Part shown: positions 25,301 to 42,029 of the stretch, in pieces | How the letters are laid out: every line of letters begins with the position of its first letter | How positions within the stretch are numbered: position 1 is the stretch's first letter | Source: Polytrichum commune | Taxonomy: Eukaryota > Streptophyta > Polytrichopsida > Polytrichales > Polytrichaceae | Length of the DNA: 64,000 bases | Direction: 5' to 3' | NCBI GenBank assembly: GCA_950295325.1 | Contig: OX485805.1 | Coordinates: forward strand, 744,501 to 808,500 | The notes under the pieces: generated by a model | Seen by the model: only the letters and a program-made list of their open reading frames with translations | Database searches by the model: none | Told to the model about the DNA's origin: nothing | Position numbers and translations under genes: made by a program

Positions 25301-25576
25301 ATTCGTGCTTCAGACGGTCGTCTTTGTTGATTAGAGCCTTCTCACTGTCAACACAATAAAACATGCCACACAACACCATATGAAACACACTCCAGTTGTC
25401 GAATTCCAAGCATTTTCCAGACATTTCTTGAAAAACGCCTATTTTAGGCACCCGGGGGCACGGCGTGCATAAATTAAGCTAATGTATTTAATTTATGCAA
25501 AGGCCTAATTTTATGAGGCATGTGTTAGCCGCTATCCCACATAGGCCGCTACACTTCACTACTTTAGGGAATTGAA
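22324..25576. other. 3' untranslated region and intergenic DNA
   Basis: The first few hundred bases are probably the 3' untranslated region of the large acidic protein gene. They include a short duplicated phrase (GGAGCACAAT with TAGATTA) near 22360-22490. The rest is AT-rich with only short open frames. A GC-rich hairpin-like patch occurs near 24640-24670. No supported gene. Confidence 0.45.
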
Positions 25577-26450
25577 TTTTTTGACATCATTTTGATGTGC
25601 TTCTAATCTTATAACCTTTTAGTTGACTAAATTCTCATTGGAGGGTTTTTGAGAAAGGCATGAAGACACGTATGATGCCTTACGTCAAAGTTTGTTCTTT
25701 GACAACCTATCATATTTTGTTGGCCGAAGTTTTTGAAATTCCTATGAAATTACATGCACTTAAGCTCATTATAAATTACTAACTATGGCTTGCCTACCCA
25801 CCCTCCTCTTGGTTAGTTAATCAAGCAACTTTACTTCCTCAGCCCCTAGTCGAAGAAGGATTTGACACCTAACACAAAATGACAACCATGTGGAGGCATT
25901 ATGAGGTCTACCTAAATGGGAAAACCCATTACATGTCAACACCACCAAAACTCACATTTAATGCTCCAAGAAGGCTTTTCTTGCTAAAGAGTGGTGACTC
26001 TTTCCACCTCACGCGAAAGGAAATAGATCACCTTCACCTCAAGGACTTTCTGAACTATGTATGTGAATCGTACTTGAAGCAACCATTATACACCACCCCA
26101 ACTCTAAATCAGTGTTGCTTACCACACATCAAATCATACTCGCCATTAAAATTAGTTGGTGGTCTATTATCACAACTTCTAGGGATAAAAGCTTATGCCA
26201 ATTCTATCCTAAAAATGCAATGAGCCACTCTTTGTGTTGGAGTGTCCCCTTAACACCTTGATTGGAGATAAGGTGCATTCTATAATTGAGAATGTAGTAC
26301 TAGACAATCTCAAGTCTTTCTTCCAATTAAACCATCAAGTTTATATTAGCCTCTATCTCACAGAGGCCACCACACTCCGCTCCTCTAGGGTACTAGCTCT
26401 TTTGGCTTCCCAAACTTTGGAATCAATTTCATCTCTTTTCATAGGAAGTT
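25577..26450 (+). mobile_element. LINE-like 3' remnant, copy 2
   Basis: Diverged direct copy of the element at 5476-6330. Shared landmarks are TCTCATTGGA at its head, the WLVNQATLL-like stretch, RRLFLLKSGDSF, LHLKDFLNYVCESYLKQP and the tail phrase TTGGCTTC followed by AATCAATTTCAT. Frameshifts and stops disrupt it, and the zinc-knuckle cysteines are partly lost. A non-functional fossil. Confidence 0.6.
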
Positions 26451-26905
26451 GAAATAAGTTTTGAATTTGTTGTGCCTATCATGTGATGCTATTGTAGATT
26501 ATTCACAGCCAAATTGTCTTCAGAACCTCAAGTGCTGTAGAGCTCAATCTTATCTAAGTCAGCGACTCATGGCAGATGAGGTCTCTTCATCCATTGCAAG
26601 GAATGACTGGTGTCAAATGTATTAAAAATATGAACATATACCAAGTACTCTTCAAGATCCCAAACTCTTGTTTGAAGTAATGATATAAAGCAAGGCATTT
26701 GCCATAGGACAAAAAAAAAATTAATCTCATCTGCTCAAGGTGTCTAGACCATTGTGAAGGAGTTGGGCAAGTCTAGAAGATGAAGCTAATTAGGTCTTTT
26801 AAGCATTTGTTGAAGTTCAATTCAGGTTAGGAATATTGATGGTAAAACAGGAGATTGAAGCAAAACCTTATCTCCATGAATTACACGTAGAGGAGGATGC
26901 TCTAC

Positions 26906-28447
26906 CTAGTAAGAACTTGTAAATTGAACAATCCGCATAACACAATCTCTGAGGAAACTGATAGGGTTATTTTTAGGTGAACCCTGATAGAATCCTTGCA
27001 GAACCATAGGAAGGATGTCGCAGCCCACAAGCCCAAACACAAGGAGAGAGTGCCTTCCCAAACGCTGGAGCAAACCCATTGTCCAGCCACAGGATTGAAC
27101 AAGAATATAAGTTGATGTAAACAACGTACTTGCCGCACCAGCTGTGAAGCACATGAAACTGAAGGAATACAACTGCCTGTTGAAGGGCATCCCCAGGTTG
27201 TGCAGTGTCATCCCTACAGTCAACAACCCTCCAGATAGCTGAATCCAGCTCCATAACCTCGCGCTATGTTGCTTCTCTTGTAGCAACACGTGACCTAAGT
27301 GCAGGCCAATTGAAGAAGTTGCAATTGCAGACAAGGAGCTTAACAACCCTTCAGGATCAAACGGTGCTAGACACCACAGGCTCGATGTTGTCAAAATGGA
27401 GTTGCATGCCTTGGACATTCCTGTGGATTTCAGGTGATGAAGACCAAGCAAGACCCGGTCGATATAACCAGCTGCATTACATTCTGGCCCAAGGTGACCC
27501 CGTAATCCACAAGGAACAACAACAGCTTCTGCAACTCGTGAAACATTTGAGGTTGAAGCAGGTAGAGTTTCTTCTCCACCAAGGGTTAAATTGGACAGCA
27601 GACCTGAGCAGTTGGAGTTTGTAGCTTTGCAGCCATTGTCCATGCCCACTGGATGTAACTGACTGGGAACAAACTTCCAATCTGGAACATACAACCCGTA
27701 CAACAAGGCCAACGAAGCTGCAGAGACAACCATTGCAACAATCCAAGGAAGATATCGTTTCATCCTCATCCTTCCAGATGGGGTCCAGATTTCACAAAGT
27801 GAAACCGTAAAATATGTGAGTGAAATCCGTTGCAAGGTCCCAAACCAGCGTAGGCATCCAACATCCACACCAAACCTAAGATTTTCCTTGGTATGTAAGA
27901 ATCCTCCCTCCAGCAAAACACCAAGTGCAAAGAGCCTTGTACTTCGAAGCATGCAGTTCCCTGTTGCCAAAAGCCTGTACTGCACGTTGGAGTAAGCTAA
28001 AGCCACACTGACTCCAACCAGGAAGAGAAACATGGGCGCTCCAAAGTCTGCAAGATTGATGCCCTCCCATGGTGCATAATCAATCGCCGGGAAAAACCCT
28101 CCTGCGTATTTGACAACAACCATCATGGCCACAACAACGCCTCGACAAACGTCTAGTGATGCAAGTCGGGCTTGACGTGAATCCGTGAGTTCAATGAGAC
28201 TCTCCTGAAAGAATTCATTCACCTCTTCCACCTTTTGCAGTTCTTCCATCTCAAACGTGGTTGCCATTCCACTTGCATGAACCCCTCTTTCAGCCTCTTG
28301 TATCTCTTTACCCATCCCTTTGGCAACTGAATCAGCTTCAACCTTCCGAGCCAAGAAATCCTCTGCACACAAGCGATCCCTAGGCATGCAACAAAGAAAT
28401 GTTACTTCAGGAGACAGACAACAGGCGAAAGTAAAACTACCAGACAT
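26906..28447 (-). CDS. Heparan-alpha-glucosaminide N-acetyltransferase-like (HGSNAT/DUF5009) multi-pass membrane protein
   Basis: Open frame of 513 residues. The family signature RLASLDVCRG is followed by PWEGINLADFGAPMFLFLVG and then by eight or nine further hydrophobic segments up to LLVFGLVGCDILPMVLQGFY. In animals the family moves acetyl groups from acetyl-CoA across the lysosomal membrane to heparan glucosamine; the substrate of the plant homologues is not established. The usual histidine before the APW motif, which carries the acetyl group in human HGSNAT, is tyrosine here (residue 124, codon at 28076-28078). The luminal loop (about residues 255-335) is Ser/Asn/Cys-rich. The start is uncertain: a good acceptor (TTGCATGCCTAG) before 28379 suggests that the first 23 codons may be intron, with translation from Met45 or Met61. 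Confidence 0.82.
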   Translation of the reverse strand: MSGSFTFACCLSPEVTFLCCMPRDRLCAEDFLARKVEADSVAKGMGKEIQEAERGVHASGMATTFEMEELQKVEEVNEFFQESLIELTDSRQARLASLDVCRGVVVAMMVVVKYAGGFFPAIDYAPWEGINLADFGAPMFLFLVGVSVALAYSNVQYRLLATGNCMLRSTRLFALGVLLEGGFLHTKENLRFGVDVGCLRWFGTLQRISLTYFTVSLCEIWTPSGRMRMKRYLPWIVAMVVSAASLALLYGLYVPDWKFVPSQLHPVGMDNGCKATNSNCSGLLSNLTLGGEETLPASTSNVSRVAEAVVVPCGLRGHLGPECNAAGYIDRVLLGLHHLKSTGMSKACNSILTTSSLWCLAPFDPEGLLSSLSAIATSSIGLHLGHVLLQEKQHSARLWSWIQLSGGLLTVGMTLHNLGMPFNRQLYSFSFMCFTAGAASTLFTSTYILVQSCGWTMGLLQRLGRHSLLVFGLVGCDILPMVLQGFYQGSPKNNPISFLRDCVMRIVQFTSSY

Positions 28448-30215
28448 TGGACACTTGGAATACCAATATACACATGAAATCGCTCAAGCCTCAGCAAGAC
28501 AATCCTGCATAGATGTTGAAAAGATCGTAAGTCCTCTGTCTTGTTAAAATCGCATAGTTAGGCTGCAGTAAAACGATCTTGAGGGATGGACTAGTGAGAA
28601 AAACGAGTTCAATCTTTGCATGAATTCATGCCCAGAATCCCAACCACTACCTATTGCACATGTTTCACATCGTGCATGGAATTGCATAACAAAAGTGATG
28701 TTCAGTCTATTACATCATATGAAATGAGGAGTGCAGTTTCAGAGAACCCTAAGTAAGCACGTTTCAACTTTGAGGTTGCAACACAAATGTGAAAAGAGAA
28801 AAGGGATTCAGTTCCTCTTATCTGTCACAGTCCAGCACCAGAGGCTTTCCTCCCCACCAAATCGGCATGCCCTGAATCAAGTAATACAAACACTTGATAA
28901 AGAGGAAACATTTAAACTTCACTATGACTCTTCATCTCATGACTACAAAGGAAAACAGTGAAATGTATTTATCACTGCCCCACAACTTATTCCATTACCG
29001 GATGATCTAATCCCCAACATACTCAAAAGAAATACTTCGAGTATCGTATAAAAACTATGAGCCTCGTCATATTTCAAAGCTTACGAGGCAAAATTTCCTC
29101 AATCCAGTGATGCTGTGAACCTGCAAAATTCACTACGTTAGGTACCCATAATGCATTACTCTGCCACAGTTAGCAGAGCGTTGGCGTCTATCCAAGAAAC
29201 GACACGCCACCACTGATCATGAAACCCCCTAAACAGGTTGAGATAATGTGCTACACCCGCCGACTCTCGGCTGAGGAAGATTGCATCCAATGGCACTTCA
29301 GATGGTCTCTGAGAGTTTAGTAAGTGTAATGGTAAACCTCCTGGTAACCGTCTCCCATAACCACACCGAGTTACTGTCAGCTGTAGGGATTTGCCTTGGT
29401 TTCAAACTTGGATCCCAAACCTCACAATGCACACAGCTACCAAGGACACTTTTCCAATTGTAGTAACAAAATCATGTAGAGCAGCACTGTACAAACACAA
29501 TGTCACAGGAGAGAAACTGGATATATGAGACATACAGGTCAAACTGGATCTACAGAGAACATAAAGGCCATGCACCATATCAAGACCTAGATCCATACCA
29601 AAATGAAAACAACCTGGTGTGGTTCTTGGCTTTCTATACAACCTGGTCTTGAACACCACTGCAACAAGGAGGTTATAGATTTAAGCTCGTGGAGGTGTAC
29701 ATAGGCACATGCTCGCCATCAGAAATCCATAGAGTATTCAACATTCTATAAGATGAGATTGGAAAATGCTTAACCTTGAAAGATGGTCAACATGCATATC
29801 CCTAATTGATACAAAATGCACAATTCAAAATCCCATTTCACACAAGTCTGGTCGCTTGATATACTGTACATGAAAGAGAGCTGAACCCAACTCCACCTTT
29901 ATAATTGCCTTGTAAATATGAGATTGACAATGATTATGGTCATTCTTGGAATGTGTTGGTGCACTCCTCTTGAGAGGACATTGTAGATCTCTGAAAAGGC
30001 ACCCACTGCAGTAACAATGCCTTTGGCATCTGGTATTTTGGGAGCCTCTGTAAGCTCTAAAGAACCTATCAACCTGACACAAATGATGTCATCCCATCTT
30101 CAAAACTGGGTGTGCCTGTGCATTCAGAGCCATAGCAAACTACTCAGCTGATCAAAAGGAGGTAAACAGGCACCTAATGATCAGCAGATGATAGAAAGTA
30201 AGGAGAAAGTAGCAT
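28448..30215 (-). other. HGSNAT-like 5' region and ELP3 3' untranslated region
   Basis: Lies between two genes read on the minus strand. It should contain the promoter and leader of the HGSNAT-like gene and the 3' untranslated part of ELP3. No open frame here resembles a known protein. The exact boundaries cannot be read. Confidence 0.4.
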
Positions 30216-35131
<4,916 letters not shown>

Positions 35132-35413
35132 TTCGCCTCCTACTCTAGCTCGATAACTTACTCCACCATCGATTGCAACGGTCTCGAGGTTCTAAGTCAG
35201 GCCCTCATCAAATTCTTCAATTGTGCAGAGCTTTGCTAGGGTTTCAACGATTAGGGTTTTCATGGCCATCAGATTCCTCTTCGTACCTATACGAAAGGAA
35301 AGAGAACCAAAAATCCCGTTTGAAGATTGGCACAGTGGGAACGGGGATATTCTGTATCCAGTGCTATAATTGATTACTCTGAGAAGCAACTACACTAAAG
35401 GCGGACACTTAAT
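35132..35413 (-). promoter_or_regulatory. ELP3 promoter and leader with telo-box motifs
   Basis: Immediately upstream of the ELP3 start. Two telo-box cores (AAACCCTA in the gene sense) lie at about 35237-35246 and 35251-35260, an arrangement common near the start sites of plant translation and housekeeping genes. The transcription start is not determined. Confidence 0.45.
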
Positions 35414-36857
35414 TAGGGTAAGGTTCCATGTACCACCGGTCCGTTTTTTTTTTTAATAAATGTTGGGCCGGTGAAAAGAGGGTGGTGTCATGTGCCCATC
35501 CCTCTCACCCAAGGACCGGTACCCCCATGGATGGGTGTCCCACATTATGTGTTGTGCAAGAACGGGTGCCGAAGGACCGGCGGTCCTAACCGTCACAAGA
35601 ATGACATGTGTCGGTTAGAAAGCTCCGGTGACCGGATCGTCCGGTCACCTATGGTACCCTTGGGTACTAAAGGCCACTTTGTTCTTCGAGTCCTTTCTTT
35701 TGAGGAGTACTCCTAGGGAATGTGTATTTTATGATGTTTTTAGAATCTAGATCTTAATAATCATATATATATAAGGCGAACAAACCAAAGGAGACACTTA
35801 TGAAATATTTAAAAGACCATTTTGGTATCATTTAGGTGTCACAATTAAGTTTTAATAAAACAGACACATGATTATTTCACTTTATGTAGTGGGTACATTG
35901 ACAATTAGATTATCAATTAGGGGTATAAACTTCAAAAAATCTCTATGTATCAGTACATGCAATGTTGACAACCGCTAGCCTCACTCTAATTACCCGAACA
36001 ACAATCCGGCATTTACTTACCAAGACCGGGGGCACTTGGGTATAGTCCATACTCTTGCATTTAATTTTTTTTAAATTAGTGTAACTTGAAATTTACAATG
36101 TAGTCAACATTAATCAAAATTGTCGACATTCTTAGATTAATTATGATTATAAATTAGTTTGTGATGCTATAGCCTTTTACCCAATCTTGGCCAAAGTAAT
36201 CATAATGTTCATGGATTGCGTCAATAAGCTAAACCACATATTAACAATCACATGAGGAACCTCTCCTTTGTAATAATTAAATTTCTTCTACGAGGCAAAC
36301 CCTAAACCATGTAACAAACCATGTAAACACATGTTATTTTTGCAAATCCATTAACGCAAAAATAATGAACTATGTGCTTTTACTTTAAATTTATTCTAGA
36401 CTACCGTTATCTTAATTCTAGTCAATATGTACTAATGATGGCCCATGTTACGTGTCGGGTTTAATAAAAGAAATGTATCATTATAAATCACTTATAAACA
36501 ATGTACAATGACGATTTCAACTAAAATTAATTATATATAATTATAATTATAATTACATATTTCCATAGATGACCTACGCATATCAATAACACATAATTTG
36601 GAATTCATTCAATAAATGTATGGAAATTGATGTGCAAATCAAATATGAAAAATTAAATGATGATGACCTCCATTGCCGGTGCCATGTCTTATCACTCACC
36701 AAATTTAGTTAGAATGTAAGAAATCGAAATAAACCGGCACCCCACATAGAAGTACCCCTCCATAAAATGGGTCACATCACCCATTTTTTGGATGATGTCA
36801 CCCGGTTCTCACCCATTTAAAAAATGGACCGGGACCGGTACATGGAATTTGGCCCTA
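35414..36857. mobile_element. 1.44 kb non-autonomous DNA transposon with terminal inverted repeats
   Basis: Left end GGGTAAGGTTCCATGTACC at 35416 and right end, read inward, GGGCCAAATTCCATGTACC ending at 36855, each followed by CCGGTCC-type sequence. Both ends are flanked by TA (35414-35415 and 36856-36857), which may be a two-base target duplication. GC-rich subterminal regions with GGACCGGTAC motifs also mirror each other. The core is AT-rich and has no transposase. The superfamily is not certain: TA could mean Tc1/mariner-like, but TAGGG-type ends also occur in hAT elements. Confidence 0.6.
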
Positions 36858-39650
36858 TATGCCCCCCCCCCTACGAACTTTGAAGGGGGTTGACAAAGCA
36901 GCTAAAAAAATTATGCCCCGGAGAAAGACAATGACCGGTGTAGCAGGTCATAGTCGACAACAACACACATAGCCTTCGAGATGTGGAAGATGACGATGGA
37001 CGTGCGAGGGTGCGGTCTAGTTCCTTGAAGGGTTGGTTGGTTCTTCATGGATTGGGTGTTCTTCCCAAGGTAGATGCCTCTCTTTGGCATATTCGCTCTT
37101 ACTTTGATGTCATGCATAGATATTCTGCAATATATCTCTCTATCCCCAGCAGGTTTTGCACTCTTTTACCACATATTCTTTTCTTCTTTGTTGTATTGCC
37201 TACCGCGATTTGATTTGATGGCGATGGCAATTTGATGTTGGGGACTAGGGTTTAGGGTCGATCGATTAAAAATACGCCTAGGGTTTCGAGTGCGGCTTTA
37301 TTAGATGTATGAAGGTGTTAATCTCCTTTAGGGTTTAGGGTATCATCATTGCACAGTCTACTTGAGATTGATTAACCTCGTTGTGAAGACTTGCATTGGA
37401 GTTATTAGCGTCCCTCGTCATCAAGATTTTCTTGCTAAAGAGTATGTAGATGACAAAGTTAATGCCATGAATGTGGAGTGATTGTATAGTGTAGTGCATG
37501 CCACAATGTTTTGGCCAAACGTAAATGTGGAGTGCTTGCAAAATTGTTGCAAGGGTTTTTGGCGTCCATTGTGTTTCCCTTGTTGTATTCATTGCAAACT
37601 CTTGTGAATTAAGTGTTCTTATGAGTTGGGCGCTCATGTGAGTTAAGTGTCCCTTTAAAGAAAGCCTCCATCTTCATCTTCCGAATGTTGTAAGGAGCAA
37701 TTCCTTTGAATTTAAAGGAATTTTCCATCTTCACCTTCTTTACTCCTAGTTCAAGGAAAACCTCTATCTTCAACCCTTTGAATCACAACTTTGGGAAAAT
37801 CTCCATCTTCATCCCTTTGAGTGTTGGTTTAAAGAAACTCTCCCTAAATCTTCATTTTCTTAGCTACTACTTATAAAAAAACCCTCCATGAATCTTCCTT
37901 TTCTTCTCTATTGCCTTAAAGAAATCCTCCCTCCATCTTCATCCCTTTGAGTGTTGTAAGGAGAAAACCCTTATGTGTTCATTGATGGTTCATTGTTTTT
38001 GATGACTATAAGGAAGACAATTTTGTGACTTGAGTGTTGATTTAATGGTATTATGGTTGAAAATATTTCCTCCGTCTTCTTTAGTGTTTATAATGATCAA
38101 GCACTTGTGACTTGAGTATTCCTTTAAAACAAACCTTTGTGTTGTTTGGTGTTCATAATGACCATCACTTTTGAATGTGACATTTTGGAGGCGAGGATGA
38201 GGAACACCAATTCCTTGAATGTTTTTTAACATGTGTCATGATTGATGTAACCTTTTGGCTATATGTAATGCGTCTTCACTGTTTAGGGTTTTAGGGGCGG
38301 TTCACTCTATGGACCATGAAGTCAAACCATGGAAGAGGGTTTTTTTTCGATGGTCCGAGTTCATGCTCCAACTTCCATGGTCCAACTTCTTGAAAAATTA
38401 GTTTTGAAAGCCTTGGACCCCTCACTATGTGTAAACCGAATGTGAACCAAGAAGAATGACCATGCACCAAAAAGTGAATGTGTTGTTTTTTTTTAATACA
38501 TGCCCAAAAAGGGCAGTTTCAAAATAAGGAAAAACATTTCATTAATGACATGTACTAAGTAATTACAATACGGGGTTTTACAAATAGCGTTTGATGTTCA
38601 TGGCGACATCTAACAAGCATTCTACAACACACATTGAAGGTTCAACCATAAAATCGAAACATTAAGCCTTACTTCATTGGATGATGGCCATTCTTGTTCC
38701 AGATGCTTTATATGCACAATTGCATGTCCTTGAGGATGATCGCATGATCTCATGGCTAGGTAGAGATAAGTTTGTTGATTTGAGCATCCATGGCACTAAT
38801 GGTTGGCAATACACGGGTAAGTGCCCTTGTGTTTCTTCCTATGTTTTTTTGTTTTCATATTCATTGCTCGGGTTCCAAGTTCAATATTGTTTCTTTTTAA
38901 GGGATGCTCATTCACTCACTTCATAAGTAGGAATTTAAATTGTGAATTTCATTTACAAGGCACTGCTTTATTTTTCACACCTTTTGGCATTCATGAATGT
39001 ATTCTTCAACGTAGTTTTGTTTTTTAGTTTGTTAGATATGTGCATGATCATTGTTTTGATGTGCTCTTCAACAAAGTCAAGGGTCTTTTGTTTTCTTTGT
39101 TATGCTAGATGTTCTTAGAGTCATTGTTTTCTTGTGTTTTTCAATGTCCATATATGCCCTTCAAATGTTAAATGGTTTAGTGAGTACGATGTTGTGTCCT
39201 TCACAATAATTTTACTCAATTGAACATTACCATACAATCACCTAGACAATGGAAATTTTTCTTGCTATCATTAGGAATGTTTATGTTAATGTTAATGTTA
39301 ACATGTACAACCATACAATTAATGGTTTGATGTGTCCTTCATTTTTGTACATGTGCCCCATAGTTGTCTAGTATTTAGCTAATGTTGTGTATATCAATGA
39401 AACGGATGACTTATGCCACAACTTTCCCCCACTTCCTTTGGAGGTCTGCCCTATCTACAACCAAATGATAACAGATCTACAACCAACGATTTCTCTCCTT
39501 CTCTCAAAAATAAATCCCGAGCACCGATTTCAGCCACGCTGCTCCACTTCCTGCATGTTCCTCTCTTATTCCCTCCCCTCTAGCTTTCACCCCGCCGATT
39601 CCAAGACACCAAAAATCAAGTTGCTAGCTACTGAATTGGTGCAATGCAAT
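36858..39650. other. Intergenic DNA with degenerate repeats, no supported gene
   Basis: Three telo-box-like motifs (TAGGGTTT) cluster at about 37236-37345. From about 37660 to 37960 a loose repeat recurs around TCCATCTTCATCCCTTTGAG. Two exon-like open stretches end in good donors, one starting at the ATG at 36983 and one at 38681, but neither resembles a known protein and no partner exons were found. Confidence 0.4.
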
Positions 39651-39653
39651 CTG

Positions 39654-40850
39654 TGAGCCCAAAATGGTGCCCACATGTGGTGATTAACTCTTCGAAACCA
39701 ATTTTAGTTTGACTTTGAGGTGTTATGATTATTCACAAAACATAAAAAGAGTGAAGTGTGGTGTGGATTTAAGTTTAGGCATTAGAATGTGTTGTGTGGT
39801 TATTTCAAGGTTTGATTTCAATAAGAGAATGCCTTGATTATGTGAGTAAGGGGTAAGGTGAGGCAAAGGTGAGCTCCGTGGGTTAAATGGCCACTTTTGG
39901 ATCCACCTTGTTGGTTTAGGAAGGAGGAAGCTTGGTGGATGGGGATTAGTCCCTACTTTGGAGGAGAAGGTTAAGGGATTGTGATTGGAGGTGCTAATCC
40001 TCTCACCCTATCCTCACCTCTCTCCCCCTCTCTCCCTCTCTCTCTCTTTGCTACTTAAGGTGTTTTTCTCTCATTTTACCTCTCTCTCTATCAAGTGCTC
40101 TCAAGAGAGCGAGCTCTTAAGAGCTTGAGCCACGTGTGTGGGTTGATTAGTTTTTAGTGAAGTGAAGAAGCTCTCTCTCTCGTCCTCTCAAGGAGGTGAG
40201 CTCTCAGAGCTTGGAACCACGTGTGTAGATTAGTTAATGTTGTTAGTTAATTAGTTAGTTTATTAGTCAAAGAATAAAAGAGTTATCCATTGTCCGATTA
40301 AGCATCTTGAGAGGAATACATTTAGTGTGTAGTTGAAAGGCTCGCATGTGGGCCTTTGACTAATTAGGTGATTAGGTGGATTGTGGTAAATTTTAGTTCG
40401 GCTTGATTAAGCTTCTGGGTTACTGAGGTCTGGCTTAAGGCCCCTGGATCACCGAGATTGGGCTAAGCCCTTGCAGCACCGAAGTCTGGCTTAAGGCCCC
40501 TGGATCACCGAGACTGGGCTAAGCCCTTGAAGCACTGAAGTCTGGCTTAAGGCCCCTGGAGCGCCGAAGTTGTAGGCTAGTTAAATTAAAAGGTTACCTG
40601 GTTGGGTAAACCATTTACATTTAATTAAGCTAAGAGGCTACTCGAAGTTGGAACTAATCAATAAGGCACAAACATATTCTAGCATCTATCACATTAGATT
40701 CCCTAAAACCTTAATTAGCCATGGGAAAGTAGTTAGGACTTTTAGTATAGTTAGAATTAAGGGTGGCCGCAAGGCAATTGTGTGGGAGCGTGTTTAACCA
40801 TTAAGGGAGTGTTTTTCAACACTTACATCCTTTTTGGTAGAAAATCGATC
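39654..40850 (+). mobile_element. LTR-retrotransposon-like terminal segment, copy 1
   Basis: Starts near GAGCCCAAAATGG and continues through GTGTGGATTTAAG, a CT-rich tract (about 40010-40085), GAGCTTGAG-type motifs and a 56-base minisatellite. A diverged direct copy with the same order of landmarks starts at 63534. The layout (TGTGAGCCC start, CT tract, GC-rich repeat) would suit a long terminal repeat. I cannot see a clear end or primer-binding site, so the class is inference. Confidence 0.4.
40423..40572 (+). repeat. 56-base minisatellite, about 2.5 copies
   Basis: The unit reads GAAGTCTGGCTTAAGGCCCC, then TGGATCACCGAGACTGGGCT, then AAGCCCTTGAAGCACC-like. Each unit is itself two related halves (CTGGCTTAAGGCCC versus CTGGGCTAAGCCC). 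Confidence 0.8.
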
Positions 40851-42029
40851 ACTTATAAAAAAATGGAGAAAGCGGAGGACATCCACATTGGCGAGACAAG
40901 GAGGTTAGGCCGATGGAGAAAGCGGAAGACTCTAGCAATGGTCAAGTAACGAAGAGAATAATCAAAGGCCAAAGGGGGATATCCTTGAGAGTTTTTGTGT
41001 TGCCAAGGCCGCCGGTTGGACCCTTGAGAAGGCCAACGCGGCCCAAAGCCAAGAGGCTACCACTAATAAACAAAGTGATTCAAAATGATATGAACGCCTT
41101 CGGGTGCAAAGAGATCATTCTTCCGATACAAACAATACATGTGATTCTCAACACCATCACCCGGACTAGGACGCTTAAGGGTGGTGGGTTTGGCCTCACA
41201 CAATCCTACATCGAAAACCTCACATCACTGCTCTGAGACATCTCTCTCAATGCAACACACAAGAGTTCTTATTTGATTGCTTGATAGGCCAGTCACCCCA
41301 GTTGTCTCCATCGCAGCAGCTCCGCCATTCTTCTCACCTACTCCTCAAGCCTTGGTTCTTGGTCGTGGCAGGGCTTCCGCGTGTTCCCCAAAGTTCCTCT
41401 CTCCTCTATGCCTAATGAGCTCCCTTTCCTCTACCTCCGAGACCCCTCCAGATTCCTCCTTTTTTGTCACACTGCCCAACATCTTGGGGCCACCCAAAAA
41501 AAAACAACTTTACCTTTTCTTTCGACCTTCCATCTTGGCCTATCTTATCGTAGCTTACTTAGCTATTGGTTTTTCTCTTATCTTTTGGGTAATTCTCACC
41601 TCCTTTACTTGCATTTTACTTCCAAGATACTTCATATTATGATTAATTAACATGTGAGTACGACCATTTGGGCTCACAATAGTTGATTGAATGCGGTGTA
41701 GACGGCCAATGATTTGGGTAGAGTGGGCATCATAGTGACTAATTAGGGTTTGTTGAGTGCTTTGAAACTCCTACTTTGGTTGTAAGAAGGATGCAAAAAC
41801 ACTTTAAAAGAAACCAAGTTTGTTCAATCATAATGGTTGATTGGGGATCTATCTGCTCAATGAGTTGGTGTAAGAAATGATTCACATAAGGGGGACAACA
41901 CCTTCATTTAATAGAGAATCCTTGCCCCCAATAGGGTTGATTTTGTGGTGATCCTCACCTAGCAATCCAACAATCATAGACCCTCTAGAGGAAAGTGATT
42001 TCCTGAAGACAACTTTTCAAATTTATGTA
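40851..42029. other. Intergenic or internal retroelement DNA
   Basis: Contains two open frames on the plus strand, 40913-41236 (107 codons, basic) and 41277-41642 (121 codons, hydrophobic end). Neither resembles a family I know. The near-duplicate phrase ATGGAGAAAGCGG occurs at 40863 and 40913. They could be decayed internal sequence of the element beginning at 39654, but nothing proves it. Confidence 0.3.

Noticed and set aside
36983-38815. Two exon-like open stretches ending in good donors (from 36983 and from 38681)
   Set aside because: No matching acceptor-bounded exons continue the frames and neither resembles a known protein.
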